A DNA stretch of 64,000 bases from Bacteroidaceae bacterium. Its GTDB lineage: Bacteria; Bacteroidota; Bacteroidia; Bacteroidales; Bacteroidaceae. The position numbers and the translations under genes are program-made. The stretch covers positions 110,083 to 174,082 of the forward strand of contig JAGAQH010000002.1 in NCBI GenBank assembly GCA_017622815.1. Direction: 5' to 3'. The notes beneath the pieces were generated by a model. The model was not told where the DNA came from and searched no databases. It saw only the letters and a list, made by a program, of their open reading frames with translations. Position 1 is the stretch's first letter. Each line of letters starts with the position of its first letter. This document shows, piece after piece, positions 24,664-34,414 of this stretch.

Positions 24664-25278
24664 TTAGTATGAGTTCTTGGTTTTCTGCTCAATGTCCTTG
24701 TTCAGGAGTGTACGCCAGTTGGTGATGAGAAGGCCATGAGGGTTGTTCTCTGTCCTGGGAACACGTTTCAACTGTCCTGCGGTGACAAGCTGACGCATCA
24801 GAATACTCGTGCGTCGCTCAATGCGCTGACGGCCATAGTAGGTAAACTCCATTTTGTCCTTGTCGAACTTGATGCTGTCACAGAAGATGCTGAACACGGC
24901 ACTGGTACCCATGATGTTGGAGTAGAAGCCCTTTTCCTTCAGGGTGTTGTACTGGGCAAGACCTGTCTCATCGACGAGGTACATGGCTTTCTCCGTAGTG
25001 TACTTGATGTACTTGTCATCAGGGGCAAGGGTGAAGAAGAACTGGTGGAACATTTCCACATGACTCTTGGCTTCCACATCCAACGTTTCCTCCATCGTGC
25101 TTCGATTCACGAGAATAGGCACGTTTCCGTCAAGGACATAGACCTTCTGGTGGGCATCATTGACCATTGTCCGGGCTGTCCAGATGCTGGAGATACTGAT
25201 GATGATGCAGCCCGTAAGGAAGAGGGAACAGATAATCAGCACCAGCTTGATTTTGTTTTCGAGATTCTTTATAACCAT
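24664..25278 (-). CDS. traK: conjugative transposon protein TraK (VirB8-like)
   Basis: 204 residues. One N-terminal membrane helix (about 11-33) is followed by a periplasmic domain with the TraK pattern HVEMFHQFFFTLAPDDKYI (about 73-91) and YNTLKEKGFYSNIM (about 110-123). VirB8-class proteins nucleate the channel assembly. Located between TraJ and TraL as in CTnDOT. Confidence 0.9.
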   Translation of the reverse strand: MVIKNLENKIKLVLIICSLFLTGCIIISISSIWTARTMVNDAHQKVYVLDGNVPILVNRSTMEETLDVEAKSHVEMFHQFFFTLAPDDKYIKYTTEKAMYLVDETGLAQYNTLKEKGFYSNIMGTSAVFSIFCDSIKFDKDKMEFTYYGRQRIERRTSILMRQLVTAGQLKRVPRTENNPHGLLITNWRTLLNKDIEQKTKNSY

Positions 25279-25315
25279 AGTTCTGATATTTGATTTGATT
25301 TACTGATTTCAATCG

Positions 25316-26446
25316 TTAGAGCACTCTTCCGACCATACCCTGAGCCGACATCTTGGCCTGTTGTGCCACACCTTCACCGAAGTTTCGGGTAGAGAATGCA
25401 GTCTCGCCTTCAGGTATCATCCATGCGGCAAGGTCTGGAACGAGGTTCAGGCACTTCATGGCCACAATGCTTGCAGCCATCAGATAACCGGCTGAAAAGA
25501 ACGAGTTCTGAAGGTAGGCTGCCATCGTCTGCTCACTCTGGGTAATAGCCATCAGGTTTTCAGCCTGGATATTGAGTACCACGTCAAAGAGCAAGAGAAC
25601 GTAGAAGCCGACGAAGTACAACATTGCGCCGTAGAAATGCACGGTCAGATAGCGGATAAGCCACTTTGCCCACGAGGATTCCCATTTGGGCAAAAGACTG
25701 AAAGCCCACTGTATCGGCCCGAATATAGTCAGCATTCCAAGCAGTATCTGCTGGCAGTAGATGGTTGACCACCAACCGATGCGGAAGACTATCAGGGCGA
25801 TGAGCATGATAATCTTATCCAGACCTACGACTGCTCCCGTCGTCAGTGACGTGAACCAAAGCTTGCTGGCATTCTCCTCCATGTTAGTGACTTCATCGAC
25901 ACCGGCTTGTTCCATGGTACTCTCTATCAGGTTGGGGTCTGACGTACCTGTACGGGCTACGTCAGCCTTTGCCTGGAGGTCGGTGTACATGGTGTCACGG
26001 GTGTAAATCAACTCCTGGATCTCCTCAAACTTATCCTCTATGATGATGGATTCTGCTTCATAGAGGTCATGGGTATAGGAGCCAATACAGTTCGGAATAT
26101 AGCTAAGGAAGTCGAGGAAGCACCAGCTGCTGCCACTACGTGTAATGCCTGTGTCTGCCGGTGGGTACCACCAACAGAGAATGACACTGATGACCAGTGG
26201 CTTGAACAGCTTCATGATGTCGAGCGGTTCATGTTTCACCATCATCTTGTATGCCATTCCAGCGGCAATAATGATGGAGAAGAGTGCAGCGAGTGCCATA
26301 CTCATCTGCAATATCCACCAGAAGCTGCCTTGCGAGCCAGTAAAGGTTGCGTCGCAAAGAAACTCATTGGTCTGGAATATCACATCATCAATCTCTTCTT
26401 CAAGGATATTGATGCCAAAGTCTGAAAGTATGCTTGTATCTGCCAT
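25316..26446 (-). CDS. traJ: conjugative transposon protein TraJ (VirB6-like)
   Basis: 376 residues, a polytopic inner-membrane protein with segments at about 47-68, 80-97, 205-225, 230-255, 270-295 and 320-340. WWYPPADTG (about 97) and the FGPIQWAFSLLPKWESSWAKWL region (about 240-262) are typical of TraJ. VirB6-type proteins form the inner-membrane pore of the conjugation system. Spacing 37 bp to traK. Confidence 0.9.
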   Translation of the reverse strand: MADTSILSDFGINILEEEIDDVIFQTNEFLCDATFTGSQGSFWWILQMSMALAALFSIIIAAGMAYKMMVKHEPLDIMKLFKPLVISVILCWWYPPADTGITRSGSSWCFLDFLSYIPNCIGSYTHDLYEAESIIIEDKFEEIQELIYTRDTMYTDLQAKADVARTGTSDPNLIESTMEQAGVDEVTNMEENASKLWFTSLTTGAVVGLDKIIMLIALIVFRIGWWSTIYCQQILLGMLTIFGPIQWAFSLLPKWESSWAKWLIRYLTVHFYGAMLYFVGFYVLLLFDVVLNIQAENLMAITQSEQTMAAYLQNSFFSAGYLMAASIVAMKCLNLVPDLAAWMIPEGETAFSTRNFGEGVAQQAKMSAQGMVGRVL

Positions 26447-26490
26447 TGGGTTATACGTTCATTAGTTTGTAAATTATTTTTGTGTTTCTT

Positions 26491-27279
26491 TTAGGGATTC
26501 TCATCGATGACGATTGTCCCAGACCCAGTGCTTGATTCGTCAGTAGAAGAACCCCCGCCTGACTGAGTTTTCCAACCAGCATTGCGCCATCTACTGAAGG
26601 CTGACGAAGCATGTACACCGTTATGGTTGGGGCGACTGCCAGTAGCTTCGAGTAGTGATTTTGTTCTGGTTCGGTGGCTTAGTTGTACGATGAACTTGAC
26701 AAGGGTTTCGTTCTCCTTACATATGTCTGCATAGATAGCCAAGTATTCTTTCTTTCGCTGAGCATTGGGCATATAGGCATCCTGCGTGGCTTTGATGGCA
26801 CACTGGAACATTCCATAATAGTTCTCCCAACGCTCCTTATCCTTGAAGTTGCCACCGGCTCCAATGATGCGGTTGATATTGCCTTGGAAGTCACTCAGCT
26901 TGTTTGTGATCTTCGCGCCTTCTGCAAGCCAGGCAATATCAACCTGACGGTCGGCGACATTAAGGGCTTCGACTTCGGCTCTTTTCTCCAACGAGCCTTT
27001 GACGGAATCGGCATCCTCGACCTGCTGCCATCCTGCAACACCTGCCAAAGAGCGGTAGGTGAGTTTGTTCTTGGAGGCAGCTGTTTTCTGGTAACTACGA
27101 TGGAATACATCATAGTAGAAGGCTGGTGTCAAACCACCGGCTCCAATCTCCTGAACGGTTATCTGATTCATCTTTGCAGCATCGTGATTGTAGGTGACAT
27201 ACGACTGCGCAACAACTTCAAGTATTGATGAAGTAGAAATCATTATAACCATTGAAAATAATTTAGTTACATCTTTCAT
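26491..27279 (-). CDS. secreted protein of the transfer operon, family uncertain
   Basis: 262 residues with a signal peptide-like N-terminus (MKDVTKLFSMVIMISTSSILEVVAQS). The middle is helical, with an invariant-looking NRIIGAGGNFKDKERWENYYGMFQCAIKATQDAY segment split over about 130-170; the C-terminus is glycine/serine-rich. Its place before TraJ corresponds to TraI-type proteins of Bacteroidales elements, but I do not recognise the family firmly. Confidence 0.55.
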   Translation of the reverse strand: MKDVTKLFSMVIMISTSSILEVVAQSYVTYNHDAAKMNQITVQEIGAGGLTPAFYYDVFHRSYQKTAASKNKLTYRSLAGVAGWQQVEDADSVKGSLEKRAEVEALNVADRQVDIAWLAEGAKITNKLSDFQGNINRIIGAGGNFKDKERWENYYGMFQCAIKATQDAYMPNAQRKKEYLAIYADICKENETLVKFIVQLSHRTRTKSLLEATGSRPNHNGVHASSAFSRWRNAGWKTQSGGGSSTDESSTGSGTIVIDENP

Positions 27280-27319
27280 ATTCTGCTTTGTTTAAGTTAA
27301 ACTTTAAGTATGCCTTTCG

Positions 27320-28054
27320 TTATTCTCTGCCCAGATAGGTATTTCTTCGCCATCGTCCGAAAGCACCGTCAACAATCTCCTTTATGCTCTTGGCACGATA
27401 GACCTGAGCCTTCCAGTAGCCTATCCGCACCTGGATATATTTCCATGTCTCGAAGTAGGCTGCATTCAGGTGTTTCTTGATATTGTCAAGGCTTTGGTTG
27501 ATGGAGTTCAGAACCAACAAGAGGTCGCTCGTCGAACAGGCAGCTGCACCTGTTGCGTACAACACGAGGTCACTGACCGACCTGTATAGATTATCTCCTT
27601 CATCGGCAATCTTTGCCAACGCCCGGACATTGATGGTGATGAGAAGCGTGTCGGTGGTAACGATGTTTCCTCTCGACAGGCATTTCTCATTGAAGTCATT
27701 CAACATCTTCTTGTAGTCGGACACTCGGTCGCTGACAGTCTCGTAAGTATTATAGACATTGAGACTGGTACGCAAAGACTGGTAGAGCACATCGATAATG
27801 TCGAAGGCTCGTGTGTATTTGTCCAGCTCCTTGTTGATGTTCTTGAAGTCGATGTTCGCATCACTGCTGTAGTCATGCAGCAGTTTGTTACTCGCTTCGA
27901 GGGTAGAGCGTACAAGGAGAAGGCTGCGCTGTTCCTTGTGGTCGTTGATATAGGCTTCCACCGAGACTACATCAAAGCCGAACTGTGCCTTGGCTGGCTT
28001 GGGGAACAAAGCCAACAGGCATATCGTTATGTAAAGAATATTCTTAATCCTCAT
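27320..28054 (-). CDS. conjugation-associated secreted protein
   Basis: About 244 residues from the ATG at 28054, which overlaps the stop of the preceding gene by 11 bp and begins a signal peptide (MRIKNILYITICLLALFPKPAKAQ). A much longer frame opens at 28168, but it would lie inside the upstream gene. The mature protein is largely helical (SLDNIKKHLNAAYFETWKYIQV near the end). The translation-coupled position suggests it works with the large protein encoded upstream. The function is not known. Confidence 0.65.
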   Translation of the reverse strand: MRIKNILYITICLLALFPKPAKAQFGFDVVSVEAYINDHKEQRSLLLVRSTLEASNKLLHDYSSDANIDFKNINKELDKYTRAFDIIDVLYQSLRTSLNVYNTYETVSDRVSDYKKMLNDFNEKCLSRGNIVTTDTLLITINVRALAKIADEGDNLYRSVSDLVLYATGAAACSTSDLLLVLNSINQSLDNIKKHLNAAYFETWKYIQVRIGYWKAQVYRAKSIKEIVDGAFGRWRRNTYLGRE

Positions 28055-30602
28055 AGTCGTCATCGTATTTGCCGTTATAACTGTCTGAGTGCATCTGGTT
28101 GGCTGCATTGCGAAGCCACCGTCTGCGGCATTCTTCAACCAAGGTGTGCCGTCTGCCTTGCTCGTCATTGATGTATGGAAGTGCGGACTTAATCATGTCC
28201 ACAATGGAATGCTTGTAGTGCATCATCTTCTCCAATGACACAAGGTCGGCATAAATCTTCGTAAGGCGCGAGTCTATGTCTCTCGCTATCTCCAGTCGGT
28301 CGCTTGACCACAACAGATGATAAGTGTCATCCGTGGTGTCTTCAGCTATAGGCTCACTCTTGGCATACTCCACATTTGGTTCACAGTCGGGAAATTCCCT
28401 TGCAACCTCAGAAAGTTTCTGATTGACAAGTTCTGCCTTTTCCTGGTCACTCATCTCTGGATCAAGATTAAGGACTGCCACGACTTGTGAATCACTGTAC
28501 TCAGTAGTGAGTTCCCACGCTATCTGCACGATGGCACGGTGAATCTTGATACCCAAAAAGTACTTGGGCTTTCTCGCTATGCTGACAGTCGCCTTGAATG
28601 TGATTGTTCCGTTGATGTTCGGCATGGTGGCAGTACGCACAAAGGTATTGCCATTCCAGGAGCCTCCGTCATTCCACGAAAGGTTGAAAGCCGACTTGCA
28701 ATCCTGCATGATAGCCGGAATGCGATAGTAGTCATCGGTTGATACGGCTTCACCCTCCTGCACCTCTTGCTTGGCCTGTTGATACTGGCTGAGCTGGTTC
28801 TGCCAGCTGTTCTTATCAGAGGTGAGGGAAGATATGCGGTTCTTGTTAGCGTTATACTGCTGACGATAGGTAGCGGCATCTTCCACACTCGAACTGGCAA
28901 TCTTTTTGATAAGGTCAGCATTTTCAGCCTCCAAAGCATCTATCTGTGCCTGGAGCATGGCAATCTGGCTCTCACATTCAGAAATCTTACCATCCAATTC
29001 GGAGGTATTGACGCTCGTTTCGGTTACACTTGTTGCCATAGCACACTGCTTGGTGTGCTCACTGACACTACCGCCACAGCTGCTGCACTTGTACTGGGTA
29101 CTGCCTTCACCTAACTTGGCTCCGTCATGACAGGTGACGCTGATGGTGGCCACCTCACAGTTCTGCATTTTCTTAGCATCCGTGGCCTGATAGTATTTCT
29201 TACTGTCATGCCCAAGATAGTATGTATAGCCATCTTCGTTGTCATTGTAGTCTGCAAGTCGGGCATTCATTCCGGCTTTGAAGGCTTCGAGGTTCATGGA
29301 ATAGGAGTCAAAGACATCCTCATATTTGACCTCGGTATGATTCCACGACTTGGTGACATGAATCTCATAGGCGTAGGCTTTGGCATACTGGCCGCTCTTG
29401 CTCTTGCTCAGGATATAAGCCGAAGAATAATAGCTGATGTTGTAGGTGTTGCCATCATTGGAGTTGTTGAGCTGCTGAACACGGCTTCGGCTCCATCCTG
29501 CATGACTCTCTGAGTTCTGCAAAGCGGCCTCTCTCTGAGAAGAGGAAGGATAGAAGTCGGGATCTCGTGTGTCTATCCTGTACCAATGACTTCCGTAAAG
29601 GATAGCATCATCATCCGTAGGAGGATAGTAGTCACACAATTTTTCACTTCCTCTGTCCTGACGGTAGATGTACCATCTTTGGGTGTAATACTGTCCCATG
29701 CCTTCACGGGCATAGTCAGTAATCCATGAGGTGACATTATAATCGGAGAGATTGAAAAGGTTGGCAAGACCTTCCTCGCCACCGATGAAACTAAGAACCG
29801 TAGCCCCAGCATTGGTGCTCAGTCCTTCGTACAAGTCATGGATGTTATCGGCAATCTCAATGACGCTGTTGGCCTTGTCTATGATAGTGCCGTTGAAGTT
29901 GCTGTTTCCGATGATGGAATTGATTAGGTTTCCCGCTCCGGCAGAAGCCAAGCTTACACCCATGGCATAGAGGTTGTCAAGGTCTTCCTTCAGACTCTCT
30001 TTGCTGAAATGGGTGCCGATATTGGAGAAGTTGTCGAGAATAGCCTTCCAGTCGGTGTTACCGAGTTCTGATAGCTTTAGGATGGCAGCCAGTTCCTGAT
30101 TGATTTCCAGAAAGGCAATATCTTTAAAGGACAGGCTGCTGTTGGTGACGATGCTTTCAAACTGGTAGCACAGATTCTTCGTCTCGTCACATACCTTATA
30201 CAGATAGGAACCCCAGTAGAGGGCATTCTGCGGACTCTTGATCATCATACCGGCTACCGTCCATATCTTAGGCATGATTTTCGTGGAAACCATGCCATAG
30301 ATACGGCGGTAGTAGTAGTTCTCGGTGCTGCTCGTCCACAGTCCCAAGTCCGTGAGTGCCTTACGGTCAAGGTACTTACTGGCAAAGATACCGGCGGCAG
30401 CGACTTCTGCAGCCTGGTAGCTTTTACGGATTTTCGCTAACTGCTCAGCATAATACATCTCTGTTGCAGCCTCAGTGTTGAAGGCAGCAGACATGGCAGC
30501 GACAGTCTTTGTATCAAAGTTGACGCTATAATACTGTGCCTTGACACTTATAGGAAGTGCCAAGGTCTGTATTAGGAGTATTATGTGGACAATTCTACGC
30601 AT
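28044..30602 (-). CDS. large secreted transfer-operon protein
   Basis: 852 residues with a signal peptide (MRRIVHIILLIQTLALPISVKAQ). Helical N-terminal half; a small CSSCGGSVSEHTKQC cluster (about 517-531) could bind zinc; a strong coiled coil follows (about 545-610, ISECESQIAMLQAQIDALEAE onward). The N-terminus contains small-residue-rich helices (ASAGAGNLINSIIG). Such large exported proteins occur in Prevotella/Bacteroides transfer operons, possibly contacting the recipient cell, but the role is unproven. It is 16 bp downstream of the alpha-CTD-like gene. Confidence 0.6.
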   Translation of the reverse strand: MRRIVHIILLIQTLALPISVKAQYYSVNFDTKTVAAMSAAFNTEAATEMYYAEQLAKIRKSYQAAEVAAAGIFASKYLDRKALTDLGLWTSSTENYYYRRIYGMVSTKIMPKIWTVAGMMIKSPQNALYWGSYLYKVCDETKNLCYQFESIVTNSSLSFKDIAFLEINQELAAILKLSELGNTDWKAILDNFSNIGTHFSKESLKEDLDNLYAMGVSLASAGAGNLINSIIGNSNFNGTIIDKANSVIEIADNIHDLYEGLSTNAGATVLSFIGGEEGLANLFNLSDYNVTSWITDYAREGMGQYYTQRWYIYRQDRGSEKLCDYYPPTDDDAILYGSHWYRIDTRDPDFYPSSSQREAALQNSESHAGWSRSRVQQLNNSNDGNTYNISYYSSAYILSKSKSGQYAKAYAYEIHVTKSWNHTEVKYEDVFDSYSMNLEAFKAGMNARLADYNDNEDGYTYYLGHDSKKYYQATDAKKMQNCEVATISVTCHDGAKLGEGSTQYKCSSCGGSVSEHTKQCAMATSVTETSVNTSELDGKISECESQIAMLQAQIDALEAENADLIKKIASSSVEDAATYRQQYNANKNRISSLTSDKNSWQNQLSQYQQAKQEVQEGEAVSTDDYYRIPAIMQDCKSAFNLSWNDGGSWNGNTFVRTATMPNINGTITFKATVSIARKPKYFLGIKIHRAIVQIAWELTTEYSDSQVVAVLNLDPEMSDQEKAELVNQKLSEVAREFPDCEPNVEYAKSEPIAEDTTDDTYHLLWSSDRLEIARDIDSRLTKIYADLVSLEKMMHYKHSIVDMIKSALPYINDEQGRRHTLVEECRRRWLRNAANQMHSDSYNGKYDDDYED

Positions 30603-30618
30603 ACCTTTCCGCGTTCTA

Positions 30619-31269
30619 TTATAAGCTATTTTTTAGCAAATTCAATAAAACATCGGCCTTGCGGACTGCTCTCTCAGCTTTTTCCTTATTGGAACAGAAA
30701 CAGCCGTTCTCCTTGGAGAACAGATACCCGGCAAGTTCGATGCGACGTTTCTCCCATAGGTCTTTTGCCTGTTCTTTCTTGTAGTTCTCATAGGCGACAC
30801 GCTCTACATAGAACAACTCCGTCGCATGGTTTACACGGACAAGGAGGTCTTCCAACTTTTTGAGAAGGTCTTGCATCACAGTTTGCATCCTTTCTGAGGC
30901 TTCATTGAGTTGCTGAGTCTGATTGGGCAGGTCTGCAAGATGAGGGAGAAGTTCTCTGATTGCCTCTGTTAACTTTGCAACCATTTCTTCTTCACGGGCG
31001 TTGGTCTCGTAGGCGGTAAGCTCGTCCTCGGTCATGCCAAGTTCCAGTCCATACATCTTCAGGAACTTTCTAATGTGTAGGCTCCTTCCGTAACCTACTG
31101 TTGGGAGTCTGACCAGTTCCTCTTCCGAACACATGCAGAGGTCACGGATGGTCTTGATGCCCTTGCTGGCAAAAACATTGGCGACACTGGTATTACTGGA
31201 TTTCGTTCCAAATGAAATAGTCATCGCCGGAATGCTCAGGTCGATTTTTTTGTTGTTTTCAGATTCCAT
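30619..31269 (-). CDS. protein with RNA polymerase alpha-CTD-like helix-hairpin domain
   Basis: 216 residues, no signal peptide. Residues about 25-80 (SVANVFASKGIKTIRDLCMCSEEELVRLPTVGYGRSL and following) have the layout of the RNA polymerase alpha C-terminal domain (a helix-hairpin-helix pair with two short helices). The rest (about 85-216) is a coiled, basic helical region. Alpha-CTD-like domains bind DNA or other proteins. It sits between the VirB4 gene and the large secreted protein within the transfer operon. A regulatory or DNA-binding role in transfer is inference. Confidence 0.65.
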   Translation of the reverse strand: MESENNKKIDLSIPAMTISFGTKSSNTSVANVFASKGIKTIRDLCMCSEEELVRLPTVGYGRSLHIRKFLKMYGLELGMTEDELTAYETNAREEEMVAKLTEAIRELLPHLADLPNQTQQLNEASERMQTVMQDLLKKLEDLLVRVNHATELFYVERVAYENYKKEQAKDLWEKRRIELAGYLFSKENGCFCSNKEKAERAVRKADVLLNLLKNSL

Positions 31270-31300
31270 GAGTTGTGATTTTATTGATTATACTTTTTTG

Positions 31301-33853
31301 TTATTTCTTTGCTGGCAGATTGAGCACATGTCCGGCTTGGTTGACTTTCTGCGCAAATGGCAAGGACTTGCTGATTCCGCTTCTGTCCCAATCCCTACAA
31401 TATGCCTCGATTGCCTGTTGATGACTGCATTTCAGTTCTCGCTTGTAGAGTTTCAGGGCTTCTTTCTCAGCGCGTTCAGTCGTGTAGGTCATGTAGCACT
31501 CATGCGGTTCTTCGACCCCGAAGACAGCTGCATTCTGCCCACGTCTTATGAACACCTCTCGGAAGAAGCTCCGGCCTTCTTTGTTTTCGAGTCGGTTAAT
31601 CGTAAAGATCTTCCGACAGTCAACCTCGGTGAGTCCAAGGATAGCCTTGATCTCATCAAATCGCTCCTTGAACTTGCTTTGGTCAAGCAGCATAATCACA
31701 TCGGAGTTGTTGATGATGGCCTCCTTGACGATGGGACTTCCTACGATGTCCTGGATCTCCTGTGTAACCACGCCCACAGATGCCCAGAACTTACGTGCCG
31801 TCTTGTACAGGTACTTGATGTACTCTGCCATCATGGGGGAGGCAATGGCTTTCCATGCCTCTTCGATGACAAGCACCTTGCGGTTCTTCTTGATACGCAT
31901 CTTCTGGATGAACACATCCATGATAATGAGCGTAACCAGAGGGAAAAGAAGCGGGTCATCCTTGATGGAGTCAATTTCAAACACGATGAAGGTCTCATCA
32001 AAGAGGGCTGTGTCCAGATTCTCATTAAGAGTGAGTTCATGGTTGCCGCCCTTGTAGAAGTCCTTCAGAAGGTAGTTGTAGGTTGCCAGGTCAATGCCTT
32101 CGAGGTTGTTGTCTCTCACAATTTCTGGAATACGCTTAGTGCTGTATTCATAGAAGGTGTTGAACGAGAGTTCCTTAACCTTCCCCAAACGGAAGTGGGC
32201 ATCATAATACTCCGTAATGACATCCTCAATCAGATGGTCTTCCGTCTTGGTTATCTTGCCATTGGTTCCTTTCCAGATAAGCATGATAAGGTTCTTCAGG
32301 AAGCCTATCTTCTCGATGTTCAATTCCTCGCGGTTGATGGCGAAGGGGTTCATCGTGATAGGATGCTCCTCGGTGTAACTGATATACTTGCCGTTGACGT
32401 AATCGCAAAGTCCTTCATAGGAGTTACCCGTATCTACCAACACAATGTCAGTGTTCTGCTCCCACAACTGGCGAACCATGCTGTTGGTGAAGAAGGACTT
32501 GCCACTTCCTGAAGGCCCCAAAATAAAGAAGTTACTGTTATCAGTAATCTTGTTCTTACCTTCCTTGCCACTGATGTCGATGGCGACTGGCACTCCTTGG
32601 CGGTCTGTGTAATAGACTTTGAGAGGAGTGTCCTCGCTATGCTGGATATGCTCCTTGTACATGAGACAGGTGGCTGCATCGCTCAGCGTCAGGAAGCGGT
32701 CGTAGTCAGGGTTCATGCCGTAGCAGTTGCCCGGGAATGAGTTCACGAACAGCTCCAGCTGATTGTAAGCTCTCTTGCTGATATGGATGCCCATACGACC
32801 AAAGGAGTTCTCCAGATGGTTGGTACACTTCTGGATGTCTTCGTCGATGGGCAAAGACACCACGATATTGAAGTGGGCATAGACCAGCTGCTTATTCTCT
32901 CTGGCTATCACATCCTGTACCTTCTTGATGTCCTCGACAGCAATGAGATTGCTGGGGTTGGGCATACTGGCATGACGGTTTTTCTTTTTGTCGAGCAAAG
33001 AGAGTTCCCGCTTCTGGTTCGGCATGAAAATCATCTGATTGTAGATGACCGTCTCTGCCAATGGTATGTTGTCCACGATAGACACAAGGTCAACCGGCAT
33101 CGAGGTATTGTTGACCTCAATGTTGGTATAAGGACGGATGACACTAGGGAGATTGATGCAGTCCACATCGACAAGGCTGTAAACCTTGCAGCGTTTATTG
33201 CCCATGCTGATACATTCATCGTCCACCTTGAAGTTGGTCATCGAGACAATCTTGTCGGTAAAGTTCATGGAGAAGTAACGGTCAACGTAGTTCCTGGCAG
33301 TGGCTCCATCCAGATAAGCGGAATCCACGCCGCTGTCTTTCAGCTGGTCTTTGACCTTACGAATCTTCACGAGGAAGTCGCGCCATTTCTTGCTGTCAAA
33401 AGAAAAGAGGTGGCTCTTTTTGTTTTCCTGCGTAATGATGAGATAGGTCTGGACATCAGTATAGGTGCGGCCTGTGAAGTAGCGGAAGTAGCTTTCACTC
33501 AGAAACTCATGGTTGTCATTTGTCTCATCATGGAATTGTTTCTTGATGAAGACATCCTGCTTGTGGATGGCATAGCCTTCGCCAAGGGTCTGGGCAAGTG
33601 CTGTGAGCAGATTGGTAAACTCATAATAGTTGTCAATGTTGGCAGAGTATTTCTGAACAGGGTTCTCTATCTTCAGGATGGCAGAGTATTCGCCAGTCTT
33701 AGTATAGAGCACACCGATGCCATCCACATCCTCCACAGAGAAGTAGATGTCCTGAAATATCTTCTTGCGCTTACCACCTGTGCCGAAAGCCTTGACGGAG
33801 GTGAACATACCCAAGAGGATGGCTGTAAATGCTATGAGTACGTACCAAATCAT
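31301..33853 (-). CDS. traG: TraG conjugation ATPase (VirB4 family)
   Basis: 850 residues. The N-terminus has a membrane segment (about 1-20), then the VirB4 N-terminal domain, then the ATPase: Walker A LGPSGSGKSFF (about 450) and Walker B VLVIEEAWKA (about 658). TraG of CTnDOT has this size and both motifs and powers pilus/channel assembly. It overlaps nothing and lies 2 bp after the small gene upstream. No missing catalytic residue is seen. Confidence 0.94.
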   Translation of the reverse strand: MIWYVLIAFTAILLGMFTSVKAFGTGGKRKKIFQDIYFSVEDVDGIGVLYTKTGEYSAILKIENPVQKYSANIDNYYEFTNLLTALAQTLGEGYAIHKQDVFIKKQFHDETNDNHEFLSESYFRYFTGRTYTDVQTYLIITQENKKSHLFSFDSKKWRDFLVKIRKVKDQLKDSGVDSAYLDGATARNYVDRYFSMNFTDKIVSMTNFKVDDECISMGNKRCKVYSLVDVDCINLPSVIRPYTNIEVNNTSMPVDLVSIVDNIPLAETVIYNQMIFMPNQKRELSLLDKKKNRHASMPNPSNLIAVEDIKKVQDVIARENKQLVYAHFNIVVSLPIDEDIQKCTNHLENSFGRMGIHISKRAYNQLELFVNSFPGNCYGMNPDYDRFLTLSDAATCLMYKEHIQHSEDTPLKVYYTDRQGVPVAIDISGKEGKNKITDNSNFFILGPSGSGKSFFTNSMVRQLWEQNTDIVLVDTGNSYEGLCDYVNGKYISYTEEHPITMNPFAINREELNIEKIGFLKNLIMLIWKGTNGKITKTEDHLIEDVITEYYDAHFRLGKVKELSFNTFYEYSTKRIPEIVRDNNLEGIDLATYNYLLKDFYKGGNHELTLNENLDTALFDETFIVFEIDSIKDDPLLFPLVTLIIMDVFIQKMRIKKNRKVLVIEEAWKAIASPMMAEYIKYLYKTARKFWASVGVVTQEIQDIVGSPIVKEAIINNSDVIMLLDQSKFKERFDEIKAILGLTEVDCRKIFTINRLENKEGRSFFREVFIRRGQNAAVFGVEEPHECYMTYTTERAEKEALKLYKRELKCSHQQAIEAYCRDWDRSGISKSLPFAQKVNQAGHVLNLPAKK

Positions 33854-33855
33854 TG

Positions 33856-34293
33856 TTATTCGTCTGTTTCTTCCTCAGGGTCTGTGTATTCGTCAAGGAT
33901 GTCCTCATCATCAGAGATAAGGTCATAATAGGCTTCCCAGTTCTCCATGTAAGTATCTATGTCGAGACACCCATTAAATGAATAATAAGGTTCCTCCGGC
34001 TCACTTACACCTTCGTACTTGCCACTTACAAATATGCTGATGTCGTTGACAATCGCATCTTTGAGTCTTTCAAGCAGAAGTTCCTGACCCTTTTCGCTGA
34101 AATCATCGAAGCTTTTGTGCCAGTCATCATCAATGAAGAAGAAAGAGAAGAACAGTGACTCGCTGGTTTTCCAATCAAGGAACTCCACGAACACCACATC
34201 ATTCGCTATACTTATATCCACCTTGAAGTCGCTGGGCAACTGCACGAATCTTACACCGCGAGGTAATCGTTTTATTATTGTTATTTGTTTCAT
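33856..34293 (-). CDS. small acidic protein upstream of traG
   Basis: About 145 residues from the ATG at 34293 (MKQITIIKRL); the longer frame to 34380 begins inside a hairpin region and is less likely. It is acidic at the C-terminus (DLISDDEDILDEYTDPEEETDE), with no signal peptide or membrane segment. No family recognised. It follows the 34320-34353 hairpin and precedes traG by 2 bp, so it is co-translated with the VirB4 ATPase and may regulate or stabilise it. Confidence 0.55.
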   Translation of the reverse strand: MKQITIIKRLPRGVRFVQLPSDFKVDISIANDVVFVEFLDWKTSESLFFSFFFIDDDWHKSFDDFSEKGQELLLERLKDAIVNDISIFVSGKYEGVSEPEEPYYSFNGCLDIDTYMENWEAYYDLISDDEDILDEYTDPEEETDE

Positions 34294-34319
34294 TGTCGAG
34301 ATAGTTAGGTTCAAATAAA

Positions 34320-34353
34320 GGTAGGCCCATCCCGTCGAGAGGGTGAGCCTACC
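34320..34353 (-). terminator. hairpin between traF and the traG part of the operon
   Basis: GGTAGGC (34320-34326) pairs with GCCTACC (34347-34353), and an inner CATCCC/GGGTG pair extends the stem. On the minus strand the hairpin is followed by TTTATTT, so it can act as a partial terminator separating the abundant pilin-like proteins from the rest of the operon. Confidence 0.55.
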
Positions 34354-34414
34354 GATTACAGATGATTCAAATTGTGACACACTTGCTCATTTGTACTAAC
34401 TTGAATTTTAGGGT

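Noticed and set aside
27320-28168. Long form of the transfer protein starting at 28168
   Set aside because: It would lie inside the upstream gene; the ATG at 28054 begins a clear signal peptide and overlaps the upstream stop.
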